Shown one piece after another: positions 20,910 through 31,105 of a stretch of DNA of 64,000 nt. The translations under genes were made by a program, and so were the position numbers. Each line of letters starts with the position of its first letter. The first letter of the stretch is position 1. The notes under the pieces were generated by a model that saw nothing but the letters and a program-made list of their open reading frames with translations, was not told where the DNA came from and searched no databases. Source of the stretch: Ligustrum vulgare (taxonomy: Eukaryota > Streptophyta > Magnoliopsida > Lamiales > Oleaceae); contig OY743170.1 of NCBI GenBank assembly GCA_963555705.1, forward strand, positions 11,881,096 to 11,945,095, given 5' to 3'.

Positions 20910-21524
20910 TTACACCTCCTCAAGTGGCTTAATCACAAAATCAATTATTGGACAATCAATGAAGATGAGAGAATTTGATTTGATCTCTTCCTCATTAATT
21001 GCCATTTCTTCAAGAGATTCTTTTGTGATTAAATTATCATTCTCTTCAAACTCATCTTCTTTAGTCGATGTCTCCTCGGATTGAATGATCAATCCAATAT
21101 TTGAATCCATGGGCAACGACAAGTTTTTCCTATTAATCCCAAAGAGTAGATTATACCCCCACATTTGAAATCCTTCCTAATACATGTAATATCCCATAAG
21201 CATATCATCCTCATCCAACTTGGCAAGTTCATTGTAATACTTTGCAAGTACCTTCTCATTCAATAATGGAGGACCATCTCCCAAAAGAGTGATGTCCTCA
21301 TCCCAATTATCCGGTACACAATCTCCCAAGAGCATGTAACTCACATCCGATGTGTCAATTGCTTGCTTTCGGCATTTCAAATATCGTCTAAACTCAATAA
21401 GTTTTGACGTATGCAATCTATTGCCCGAATACAAACATTGTCCGTTACAATGCATCATGTAACAAATTTCACAATTTGAATATTCTCCAAGCATGTATTC
21501 ATCACCCATGTTGAGATTGTTCAT
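20910..21524 (-). pseudogene. Element C unknown ORF with zinc-knuckle-like N-terminus
   Basis: One frame of 205 codons, broken by a single TAG at about 21177-21179, starting 204 bp inside the PBS where gag would be. Residues 18-30 read CEICYMMHCNGQC, a C-x2-C-x3-H-x4-C pattern one residue shorter than a retroviral CCHC knuckle. The rest is acidic (DNWDEDITLLGDG; EETSTKEDEFEENDN) with no RT, protease or capsid motif. I do not recognise the family. It may be a remnant of a larger element's Gag N-terminus or an element-specific small protein. Confidence 0.5.
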
Positions 21525-21703
21525 TGTAAATGCTTTTCTATTTTGCCAATGTTAGAATCAAATACACATAGAAAGAAAACCAAATACAAGAAAGATTAGA
21601 ATAGTGGTGGTTAACCAAAGGTAATAAAATAAAACATAAAAGAAAAATAATTAAAAGTTGTAAAAACTAAAATTAACTAAAGTAATAATCAAAGTAAAAA
21701 CAT

Positions 21704-21722
21704 TCCCCGGAAACGACGCCAA
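21704..21722 (-). other. Element C primer binding site
   Basis: On the element strand TGGCGTCGTTTCCGGGGA lies a few bases inside the 5' LTR. It differs by two C-to-T changes from the TGGCGCCGTTGCCGGGGA site of Athila/Tat-type gypsy elements (compare 45460-45477). Confidence 0.8.
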
Positions 21723-21727
21723 AAACT

Positions 21728-23341
21728 TGTTCGCTCAAAATAGTGTACCGCAAGCGTACGGGTCGTGTACAAGTAATAAAATGGACTTTTTGAATCCGGG
21801 TTGTCGATATCACGAGGAATGTATACTCTAGATTATATAACTTTAATTAATTTAATTCTAACAATAAAGAGAAACACACAATTAAAAGTTGGATTTTGGA
21901 AAATTCTAAATTAATGAAACTAATTTTAAACCAAATTAAAATAAGGAAAATGGAAGATAAAATTGTTGGGATTCATGATTTCACTTAACTCTCGCTTAAG
22001 TAATTTCTCAACACATGCAAATTAATAAATTACTCATTTAAAATGTTAGACCCGATTTTCCAAGCTTAGCTAATTACATCTCTCGAGTGAAATTAACCCT
22101 AATAAATTGGTTTAACCTACTATATCTCTATGTCGATTAAGGCCCAATCAATTGCATTAACTCTTTGTGAAAATAGCTCAATGGATCATCTAGGGTTTAA
22201 GGTATATCTCTATTCTTAACAAGAACCTAGAACATTTATTATTTGATCTAAAATGCATAATATCTCTCGATTATCATACACTTCACAAAGCATATATTTG
22301 GTGATCAATCAAACACATGGAATAATCTCAATAACAAACACACATGAAATAAGCTCAAAATTAATAAACAAATATTAAAATTACTTAAACTAAGTTAAGC
22401 TACATCAATCATCCCAACATAAAACAACTAATCCATTATATAAATATTCCACAAAAGATAAGGTTTATGAAAATACATCACAAAATATAGAAATTAAGGA
22501 TAAAAATACAAGAAAAATGAAATACAACACTTCCCTTGATTTTTGCTCCAAGAATCTTTCAACAATACTTTGTATTTCCACTTACTTCTTGCTTCTTTGC
22601 TCCAATGGTTGCTAGTAACTTAGAAACAAAACTAAACTACAAACTAAATTACAAAATAAATCAAAAACAAAGAAAAGAAAAGAAAAGAAAGAAAAGAGAG
22701 AAAAGAGGGAAGGGGGCTAGGGTTTGGTGAGGTAAAATTGTGTTAAGAATGTTGAAACTCTAGTCAAAATGCCCAAAAATACCAAAAACTCGCTTAGATC
22801 CGTGCCCTTCAGCTTTTGGGCCGAACCGGGTCGACCCAGATTATTGCTCAAAATTATGACCACGCGATCGCGTGGCTGAATGCCTCGCGATCGCGTGGTT
22901 GACTTGAAAACTCTCGGATTGAATTTTTGGCTTGATTCGCGAGCGCTGCCTAGTCGATGCACGCGATCACGTGGTTCACCAAGCAGCTTTGTCCTTCCAT
23001 GATTGCAATTAGGTCCTCCATCTTCTGGTCTTCTTCAATTTAGTCCTCAGATTTTGACTTTTATTACAAATATGCCCCTGAAATATTTGTATCTTTAGTC
23101 CTCCATTTTCTGAGATGTTGCAATTGAGTTCCCGAACTTTTGATTTCTTTCAATTAGGTCTTTGAACATCAAAATTGCTCCTTTTTTCGCTCAATTGCTC
23201 TCCGACCTTGTCCATTTTCTTTCCAATTGAGGTTGTACCTAATTGTACAAGATAAATACAATTTATAAGTAGATAGTTGCTCAAATTTTCAATTAAATTG
23301 CTAATTTAGGAACTAAATAAGTGTGTAAAACACACTTGTCA
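21728..23341 (-). repeat. Element C 5' LTR
   Basis: 1614 bp, aligned with 17069-18690. It keeps the 16-bp palindrome CCACGCGATCGCGTGG at 22860-22875 and a second GCGATCGC at 22887. Confidence 0.9.
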
Positions 23342-23640
23342 AGTACCAAATTATGTATCTTTTATTGATGATTACTACATGATATGTTGGGTGTATCCAA
23401 TGAAAAGGAAGGCATAGACAGCTCACAACAACATACTCTCCACAATAAAATGGAGTGGTAGAGTGCTTGAACATGACATTGTAAGAAAGAACAAGAACAA
23501 TGTTGAGAAATGTGGAGTTAACGAAGTCATTTTGGATAGAAGTAGTTTAAACCCCCTGTTATGAAATCAATCACAATTAATTTGAAGACGCCTTTGTAGA
23601 TGTGGACGGGAAATTTAGCTAATTATTCTCACTTACATTT
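23342..23640 (+). pseudogene. Copia-1 integrase remnant
   Basis: Begins with the duplicated AGTAC. NYVSFIDDYYMICWVYPMKRKA continues the copia integrase core interrupted at 17068. Later fragments (AMLRN-like, then MWTGN.A.YSHLH) show the central integrase decayed with stops and deletions. Nothing recognisable beyond about 23640. Confidence 0.7.
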
Positions 23641-23960
23641 TTGACGATTTGGAGACATTGAGGCTGCTCTCGAAACAGGTATCCTTTTGTCTTTAGCAAT
23701 GAATCGTAGGTTTTCATTGATGCAATGACACAACCTTCAAATAAATTTCCAATGCCTCGAGGATGTATGCCATAATATTTTTGTTGACTTCTCAAATAGT
23801 TTTTTCATTGTAAATATAAGAAATCCTTTGATTTTTGTAAAAGATCAAGTTTACCTTGTGGACTCTAGATACCCTAATATGTCTAAATTTCTTGATCCGT
23901 ATCGAGGACGTAGATACCATCTACGTGATTATGTAGGCTGTGGAAGGCAGTGTGGAAGGA
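23641..23960. other. No gene seen
   Basis: Possibly further decayed copia pol. No frame with conserved motifs. Confidence 0.4.
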
Positions 23961-24248
23961 ATGATGGCAATGGGGCAGGTTCGGTTCGGGTCGGGTCTCC
24001 CTGACCCGCCACCAGCTCGCGAAATTTTTTTAAACCCAAACCCGCCACTTGCCCCACGAATTTCGGGTTGGTCGGGTCACCCCAATCGCCCCGTTTATTA
24101 TTTTATTTAATCGGGGCGGGTTCAGGTCGGGGCGGCCAAATCCGCCCCCGCTCCGCAACCCGGTCTGTTAGCCAAAACCCGTCCCATACCTACCCTGCGG
24201 GTCGAGTTTTTTTCGCCCCATTAAGGTCGGGTTTTTTTGCCATCTCTA
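23961..24248. mobile_element. GC-rich hAT-like MITE
   Basis: Ends GATGGCAA..TTGCCATC(TCTA) are inverted repeats. The inside is rich in GGGTCGGG/CCCGACC words, like the elements at 39293 and 58106. No target duplication found, so the left end may be altered. Confidence 0.6.
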
Positions 24249-24527
24249 CTCTTTGACTATAGATATTGCTCGTGTCGTAACATTATTGAACGTTGCATTT
24301 GAGTTTTAAATGCCAGATTTCCTTTTTTGGGGTATATTACCAATTACCCTCTTACAAGGTGAACACAAATTCCAACTACATGTTGCATAACATATAATTT
24401 TATTCCTTAGGAGCATGCTCTAGACAGAATACTTGACAAATATCCAATGAAGAATATGATATTCCTAGAAGTGCTGGTTATTTTGAATTAATTGTTACTC
24501 TTAATCAACGAACTATGCCCATTTTGA

Positions 24528-24528
<1 letters not shown>

Positions 24529-24592
<64 letters not shown>
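24529..24592. repeat. (TC)n microsatellite
   Basis: About 32 uninterrupted TC units. Confidence 0.98.
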
Positions 24593-24594
<2 letters not shown>

Positions 24595-25743
24595 CCCACT
24601 GCCTATTCATTGGTTTATGTGATCTTTTTAGTCAAAGACAATGCGATGTTATTATAATTGGACTACTATCTAATATAAAATAACACACACACACAATTTT
24701 ATTTATTTATTTTGTAGAAGATGAAAGATTTTTAAGGTAAGAAAATATGAATTTTGATATAGCACTTATTCATATATAAAAATTAAAAATTATTGTAATT
24801 AAATAAAACAATCATTTTTCTACATAGAACATATCACAAAGTAATGATTCTCGAAATCTCAAAGTAATCGTATTTTTTCAGTTTTTTATTTTAGATAAAA
24901 GTTTTTCAAAATCACAAAAAGAACACGTTTTCATCAATTCCAAAACAAACACCGAAAATAGAAAATTTAAAATAAAATAAAAAAATCAAAATTGAAAATC
25001 AAAATACAAAGAGAATGCATAGCGACCGAGAAACTTTCAAATTTGAAAGTTAATTTTACAAAACTTGTCGTTACGACTCTCTAATCTTAATGGTTATTAT
25101 TTTCAAAATTAGCTCCGAGTCTAGTCATATTATTATTTTAAGACTATAAGAGAGAAATCTAAATTCCTTTAAATCATTAATCCAATTTTCATTTTTTTTA
25201 ATTATTATTGTTAAATTGAATTCAATAAAAAAAATTTAATTCCTAATCAAAGTTTTAACTTTACAATTTCTTAACTCCAAAACGTCTCTCATTCACCCTC
25301 CCTCATTCTTTCACTCATTCATTTTAACATTACAAATTGTAACTTCAAAACACCCTCAATCAAAGATATCAGTTACACTATTTAACTCTAAATCAAAGGT
25401 GGGACGTTACAAAGTTTTAAGTCCAAGATTTAGCATACAACTCATCTCCTTCACCAAGTTCTTTCCCTCACACAGACTGGCTTTGGGTACGAATTCCCCC
25501 CCCCCCCCCCCCTTCAACCTCCATACACCACAAGTTTCGGTTCATCACAAACAGCCCCAAAATCGAACTCCACTGCCATCTCCCAACCAATTCAACCTCC
25601 AACCAAAACAAACCGACTTTCAAATCCATCATCAACCCGAGCTCCAACGCCAAATTATTTCATCGATAAAAAACTCAAAACCCAAATGCAAAGTAATACA
25701 CACAAACAAAAGATTTTCAGAACCAATCGAACCACCACCAAAT
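24593..25743. other. AT-rich intergenic stretch, no supported gene
   Basis: Contains a C17 run (25496-25512). GTGGGACGTTACA at 25379-25391 looks like an LTR end (element-strand start TGTAACGTCCC). An open frame 25399-25842 is Pro/Gln/His-rich low-complexity and runs into the Copia-2 LTR, so it is not accepted as a gene. Confidence 0.4.
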
Positions 25744-26398
25744 TGTTGGAAATGGGTCAAGTACTTTGACCAACAATTCAAGTGGGACCTAGTACTTGTT
25801 TTGTACGGGTCAATGGTCAAACATATTCTACTCCGTGAATAGATATTCGTGATATATTTAATTTAAAAAAACCATTTCTAGATGAATGAGAAATTAATGT
25901 TAGAAGTTGGCAACTTGGAAATAGAAATCTTGAAATTTGGAAGCAAGTGTGGGAACTTAATCCCACATAGAAAGTTGAATGAATTTTAAACCAATTTATA
26001 TATCTCAAGTTTAGATATGGGTTTGGGCCACAAGAGATACCGGTAGTCTTTGGAGGTTAGAAGTCTTAGAAAATGTTTAGACTAGTCCAAAGGCCACATG
26101 TGAGAGCGCCGCAGCCGCTTTTCGTCCAACTGGCTGGCTCGGCATGAGCACGAGCTCGAGTTGGCTCGGGTCCGGTCATGGGTCATGTTTGGTTCCTACA
26201 TTTTTTTGGACAAAATAAATTAAAATTATTTATTTTTTTATTACCGAATTTTAAAAATTAATTAATTGAAAATGTGTGTCTTTTCAAGTCTATTCTAAAC
26301 CCTTCGGACTAAAACAAACACAAACTAATAGTTGTGTCTATTTAGAAATAAACTAATAGTTGTGTCTATTCAGAAATAATCTTTCAAAGAATTGCATC

Positions 26399-26407
26399 TA
26401 TAAATAG
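26399..26407 (+). promoter_or_regulatory. Copia-2 LTR TATA box
   Basis: TATAAATAG followed by GACCCCTGATTTCC. The other LTR reads TATTAATAG at the same place (about 55516), a decayed version. Position in the LTR fits the U3/R boundary. Confidence 0.6.
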
Positions 26408-26637
26408 GACCCCTGATTTCCGAATTTGATCATCCAAAATCATTCTTCATATATTTCTTGCATTTTGCCATAAAATATTTTTTTGCATCCATAGTCGTGG
26501 GAGTACGAGATTTTTCTGGTTCGTTGTTCTTCTTGTTTGGAGTGCTTCCATACGGCAAGTGAAAGATTGTTGTATCTTGGGAGGCGATTGACATTAACTG
26601 TAAGACCGTAGCAGGCCAAAATCGTCTTAAGGAAATA

Positions 26638-27095
26638 TAGGAGTGTCAACGAGCCGAGCCGAAGATCAAGGCTCGAACTTGGCTCGAACTTTTTGGGGTC
26701 GAGCTTTTTTTGGCCCGAGCCGAGCTAAAGCTCGTCCCCAAAAATAAGGCTCGACTCGAGCTTTAGCTCGAGCTTTTTCCGAACCGAGCCGAGCCGAGCC
26801 AAGTCCCGAGCTTTTACTTTTTCTCTTATTTTTATAGCAAAAATTCATAAAAAATTTATTGAAAATGTGTATATATAGCAAATTTAGCCGAACTCGTGGT
26901 CGAAATTCATTGTTCAAGCTCCCATTGAGCTTTTTTAGTGGGTTTTTTTTTTTTGGCTCGAGCCGAGCCGAGCCAAAGCCCGTCTCTCAAAAAAAAGCTC
27001 GGCTCGAAATCTCGAGCCGCGAGCCGAGCTTAGCCCAAGCTTTTTCCAAGCCGAGCCCGAGCGGCCCGAGCCGACGAGCCATTTTTCCATCCCTA
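26638..27095. mobile_element. hAT-like MITE (GAGCC-rich)
   Basis: 458 bp with an exact 8-bp target duplication AGGAAATA (26630-26637, 27096-27103). Ends TAGGAGTGTCAA and CCATCCCTA. The inside is dense in GAGCCGAGCC/GGCTCGGCTC words. No transposase. The copy of the host LTR at 55161-55866 has no insert at this site, confirming the empty site. Confidence 0.85.
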
Positions 27096-27292
27096 AGGAA
27101 ATATAGTCGAATTCTAGCCTCAATCTACTATTTCTGCAATTTCATTGAGCATTTATTCTGTTTGTCATTTCCTTCTCAATTTTATTTTATTACATATTGG
27201 CATGCTAATAATATATATAACAATCTTAAGACGATTTTTGTTCCCTATTTATTATTTGCATGCTTCTATAAACTTCAGTTTACATAGACTTG

Positions 27293-27294
<2 letters not shown>

Positions 27295-27362
<68 letters not shown>
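27295..27362. repeat. (ATT)n microsatellite
   Basis: About 22 ATT units within the Copia-2 LTR. Confidence 0.98.
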
Positions 27363-27363
<1 letters not shown>

Positions 27364-27604
27364 GTTTGCATGTATTTAGTATGATTGCATGCTAACGTAA
27401 ATTTTTTATAAATCCATTATTCATGTATTCATTTTTATTACGCGTATAATTTGACTTTTTAAAAATCATTCATAGTATAGATATATACATATATATATTT
27501 GTGATCGGGTAATTTATTATCTGATCCAACTTTACAATTTAACCGGCTATTTATATTCGTTATCAACATCTTAAAGTTGTTTATCTTCTGTTTTCATAAC
27601 AGAA

Positions 27605-27935
27605 ATGGATGTAATAAGTGGGACTAATGTAGTTCCCCCTAATGGAACCAACAACATTACGATTCCATCTAGTACTACGGTTCCACCTATGACTGTTTCT
27701 ATTTAAACCACTCTGGTTCCACATGGAGAAAAATAGGAAAAATTCAGTGGAATGGACTTCAAGAGATGACAACAGAAGATGCTATTTTACTTAACCACAT
27801 TGAATTTGGCAAAGTTCCTAACTGAGGATGCTCGACGATTCAAGAAGAACCAAACGACAGAGAGTCCCTTATTGCCTTGGATGAATGGAAGAACTCGGAC
27901 TTTCTATGCAAAAACTATATTCTTAATGGGCTGTA
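27605..27935 (+). pseudogene. Copia-2 gag, N-terminal part
   Basis: MDVISGTNVVPPNGTNN, then EKFSGMDFK and QQKMLFYLTTLNLAKFLTED are typical of copia Gag. Stops follow MTVSI and in VPHGEK*. A frame change precedes the Asp-Phe-Leu-Cys-like stretch ending YILNGL. Cut at 27935 by the solo LTR insertion. Confidence 0.8.
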
Positions 27936-28563
27936 TGATAAGTGTATTTTATACACTTATTTATCTTTCAAAATTAGGATATTATATTGTTTTTCGTGAA
28001 TAAACTCTACTTAGTTTGTGTTTATTTTCATTATTTCAAGTTTTATCTCAAAAATCGAGAAGATGGAAGAATTGAAACAAATTCATGCAAATTGATAATC
28101 AAATTGGAGAAAGTCAAGAATTCAAAGGTTTAATTGCACAATTGAAGAGACTTAGGGACCAACTTGAATTGTTTGGGAGAATTGAGGCCTCTAAAGGAAA
28201 ATCTACATTAATTGTTAATTGGGCTTTTAAACCCAATTGAAATAAAATTGGAAAGAAATTCATTTGACTATAAAAGACCAAGGTGTGCAAATTAAATAGA
28301 GGAGAGGTGGAGCCGACTGGAATTAAAGAGTCCCTAATAAACTAGAAGTGGTCGGCTATATACATAAGAAAAGAGTGCTCGGCTAAATTGGGGCATGTGG
28401 TTGTGTAACAAGGAGAGAGAGGTTGCTGAGAGGGAGCATATATATAAACAATAGTGCGTGACTGTCAAAAAAAGGAGACACGGTTGGAAGAATAGAGTGA
28501 CAGCTGTGATACATTGTGGAATTAAAGATTGGACTCTGCTGGGAGATAAAAGAAAAAGGAGAG

Positions 28564-29150
28564 TGATGGGCAGTAATTTTCTCTACCCGAACACGACCTG
28601 TTATGCTTTCCCCGAACATCATCAGTGATGGTATTGTGCTATGGTTTTCCCCGAGCATTATGTTTCCCCGAGGAACACATACCCTGAGGAGATGTTTTAC
28701 ATATTCCAGTTCCTATGTTGGTCGGGGTCATAGCTGTTCGAGGTTATCCACGAACCTCATGTGGGGCCCCCTATCTGACGTGTAGTATGTCTGTTTTCCT
28801 ATGAATGCTAGGAATTATCTCCTAACCCAACATCTGATGATTCAATCCCTGAAAAGTAGGAAGATGATTCCTAATAGGACTCATGCAACTAAGGTATTTC
28901 AGTCCTATTATAACTCGTTTATATATATCTATAAATAGGTGGCTCTCAATCACAATACAGGTACACAATTATTATTTTTCTAGTATATAGCCTTTTGCAT
29001 AAATATTCCTCTTCCTCTTTACTGACTTAAGAATCGGAGGGGCGACGAGGATACACCTCCTCGCCTTTATTGTAGGTATTCGGAGCTCAAGTTCGTGCCA
29101 GCCTATTGCTCGAGCTCAGAATATTTCAGGTGCGATTTTTAGCATCATCA
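28564..29150 (+). repeat. Tat element 5' LTR
   Basis: TGATGGGCAG..AGCATCATCA. TATA box TATAAATAG at 28930-28938. U3 repeats CCCCGA(A/G)CA-type words (about 28586, 28610, 28648, 28664), a motif also dense in the element's 3' arrays. Confidence 0.95.
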
Positions 29151-29151
29151 T

Positions 29152-29168
29152 TGGCGCCGTCTGTGGGA
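29152..29168 (+). other. Tat element primer binding site
   Basis: TGGCGCCGTCTGTGGGA begins one base after the LTR, as in many plant Tat/gypsy elements. Confidence 0.85.
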
Positions 29169-29184
29169 ACCAGAACTAAAAGCC

Positions 29185-30641
29185 ATGGTTAATACACGCT
29201 CTGGACTTCCGCAAGCAAACTTACCTGCCCATGATCACACTGTCGGGGGGGGGGGGGGGGGGAGCAGGTACCCCAAGTAACACCACAAGACCAGTCCACG
29301 CTACCAGGAAACCAGACATCACACTCCCAACCCGCTGTCGATACCCATGCAGCATTGGAGGAGCTCCGTCAGCAGGTTGCTACCCTTACACAGATGCTCA
29401 CGCAGCAGGGCCAACGCGGTACCCCGACACCCGAGGAGGGGAATGCTTCATGGGTCCAGCCACAGAACCATGCCCCTAATACTGATAGAGCCAGCACTTC
29501 GGGATTACCGCCATCACCGGCAAACGTTATGAGTTCAAGAACAGTGGCCATGCCTCCGGTCGAATTCGCGAGAATTATTCAGGAAGGAATAGCAGCAGGT
29601 ATACGACAAAATGCACAGGCCCCAGCAGGGTTCACGTCAAACACTCCATTCACACCAGATGTTTTAGCCTTTCCCCTACCAGACATGTTCAAATTTCCGA
29701 GGATAAAAGAGTATGATGGTACAACGGATCCAGTGAACCATCTTAATATATACACTGACGTCATGAATTTACAAGTTGCCCCCGATCAAGTTATGTGCAA
29801 GGCTTTTCCTCAAACCTTGACCAGCGCTGCTAGGGACTGGTTCTCTACTCTTGAACCGAACTCCATTCCCACGTTCGAAGACCTTGCTAATAAATTCTCA
29901 GCCTTCTTTGCAAGTAGTAAACGTATAAGAAAGACCGCTGCTTCGCTTATGAGACTCAGCCAGGGACAGAATGAGACACTACGCAAATTCATGACCAGGT
30001 TTAACACAGAAAGGTTGCAAGTTCCCGATCTCCATATTTCTGCTGCCGTATCAGCTCTTACTCAGGCTGTAAGGTGTGAGGCCTTCAAGATGTCCCTATC
30101 AAAAACACCGCCAATATCTGTGACTAACCTTCTCACCCGGGCTGAGAAGTACGTGAATATGGAGGAAGCTATGTATCCGAAGAAGAACGATACAACCCCC
30201 GAAAAATCTGAGCGGAAGGATAGTAGAAACGACCAAAAGAGACAGCGCGATGACAGTTCAAGGCAGGGGCGTGACCATGATGATCGGGGAAACGCAAGGA
30301 CAGAGCAGCGACCTTCTTTCACTCCTTTGAACACCCCTCGGGCCGATATCCTTATGGAGATCAAGGATATCAAGGAATTGAAGTGGCCAGCCAGAATCAG
30401 GTCCCCGCCAGATACACGTGACAAGAGCAAGTACTGTGATTTTCACCGCGACCATGGCCACACCACCGAGACTTGCTACGCCTTACAGCGAGAGATAGAA
30501 GCATTGATCAAGAGGGGTTTCCTGAAAACATATGTGGGGAATGACAAAATGGGTGCAAAATGTATGCCAGACAGTCCTCGGGGACCGAGCATTTTTGTCA
30601 CCCTGACATCACCTTTGGCTCCGACGACATGGAAGGAGTGA
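29185..30641 (+). pseudogene. Tat element gag
   Basis: The likely start is the ATG at 29185 (MVNTRSG). It is out of register with the main frame because of an 18-G run at 29245-29262. The downstream frame is open to 30641. Seen: LEELRQQVATLTQML (coiled coil), then PDMFKFPRIKEYDGTTDPVNHL, FPQTLTSAARDWFSTLEPNSI, FASSKRIRKTAASLMRLSQG.NETLR (capsid core), a charged linker, and the Tat zinc-binding CDFHRDHGHTTETC. The last 25 codons after about 30560 overlap the protease frame and look like out-of-frame readthrough. Gag would build particles. Confidence 0.85.
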
Positions 30642-31105
30642 TCACTCCTCACGACGATGTTATGGTAGTTACGGCCATCATAGCTAACTACGAGGTGAGG
30701 AGAATATTGGTAGACAATGGAAGCACAGCTAATGTGTTATCGCATGAGGCTTTCATTAAAATGGGGGTATCAGTAAGCAGCTTAAAGCCTATCAGGACTC
30801 CCCTGCAGGGATTTGGGGGAAGCATCATCATGCCCGAGGGCACCACCGAACTTCCCTTAACATTGGGGGCAGACCCCAAGCAGGTAACAGAGATCACAAT
30901 GTTTCATGTTGTGAGGGCTCCAATGACATACAACGCAATACTTGGCCGACCACTGTTGAACAGTATCAAAGCGATAGTGTCAACATTCCATCTTGCCATG
31001 AAATTTCCAACAACAGCAGGTGTGGGGGTTGTTCGGGGAGACCAGACAGTAGCCAGGAAGTGTTATGTTACTAGTGTCAAGAACCTCCCGACAGAGGTCG
31101 CGTAG
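30560..31105 (+). CDS. Tat element aspartic protease
   Basis: 182 codons in the same register as pol and one frame away from gag. Active site D-N-G-S-T-A-N-V-L (the Tat form of DSG) at about residues 52-60, then FIKMGVSVSSLKPIRTPLQGFGG and the ILGRPLLNSIKAIVSTFHLAMKF C-terminal block with the conserved LGRP. Processes Gag-Pol in active relatives. The frame closes with TAG at 31103-31105, nine bases before the RT frame's first ATG, and pol continues in the same register, so the stop is probably a mutation in a once continuous protein. Confidence 0.85.
   Translation: MYARQSSGTEHFCHPDITFGSDDMEGVITPHDDVMVVTAIIANYEVRRILVDNGSTANVLSHEAFIKMGVSVSSLKPIRTPLQGFGGSIIMPEGTTELPLTLGADPKQVTEITMFHVVRAPMTYNAILGRPLLNSIKAIVSTFHLAMKFPTTAGVGVVRGDQTVARKCYVTSVKNLPTEVA

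Larger units (their letters stand above)
17069..23341 (-). mobile_element. Element C: LARD-type non-autonomous LTR element
   Basis: 6.27-kb minus-strand element with 1.6-kb LTRs, an exact TSD AGTAC (17064-17068, 23342-23346), a PPT and a PBS of the TGGCGCCGTTGCCGGGG class. The 3.0-kb interior has no gag, RT or integrase domain I can recognise, only one short unknown frame and repeats. That fits the large retrotransposon derivatives (LARDs) that move with enzymes from other elements. The solo LTR at 27936-48720 belongs to the same broad LTR type. LTRs differ by roughly 2-3% by eye. Confidence 0.9.
25744..27571 (+). repeat. Copia-2 5' LTR (contains a MITE and ATT repeat)
   Basis: About 1.37 kb without the MITE at 26638-27095. 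Segments 25990-26637 and 27104-27225 match 55180-55866. The end near 27571 is set by distance to gag; the primer site after it is too decayed to read. Confidence 0.65.

Noticed and set aside
25399..25842. 147-codon plus-strand frame
   Set aside because: Low-complexity Pro/His/Gln composition created by a C17 run. It continues into the Copia-2 LTR and has no domain.
30062..30430. Antisense frames within the Tat gag and pol
   Set aside because: Shadows of conserved coding sequence on the other strand; no independent features.
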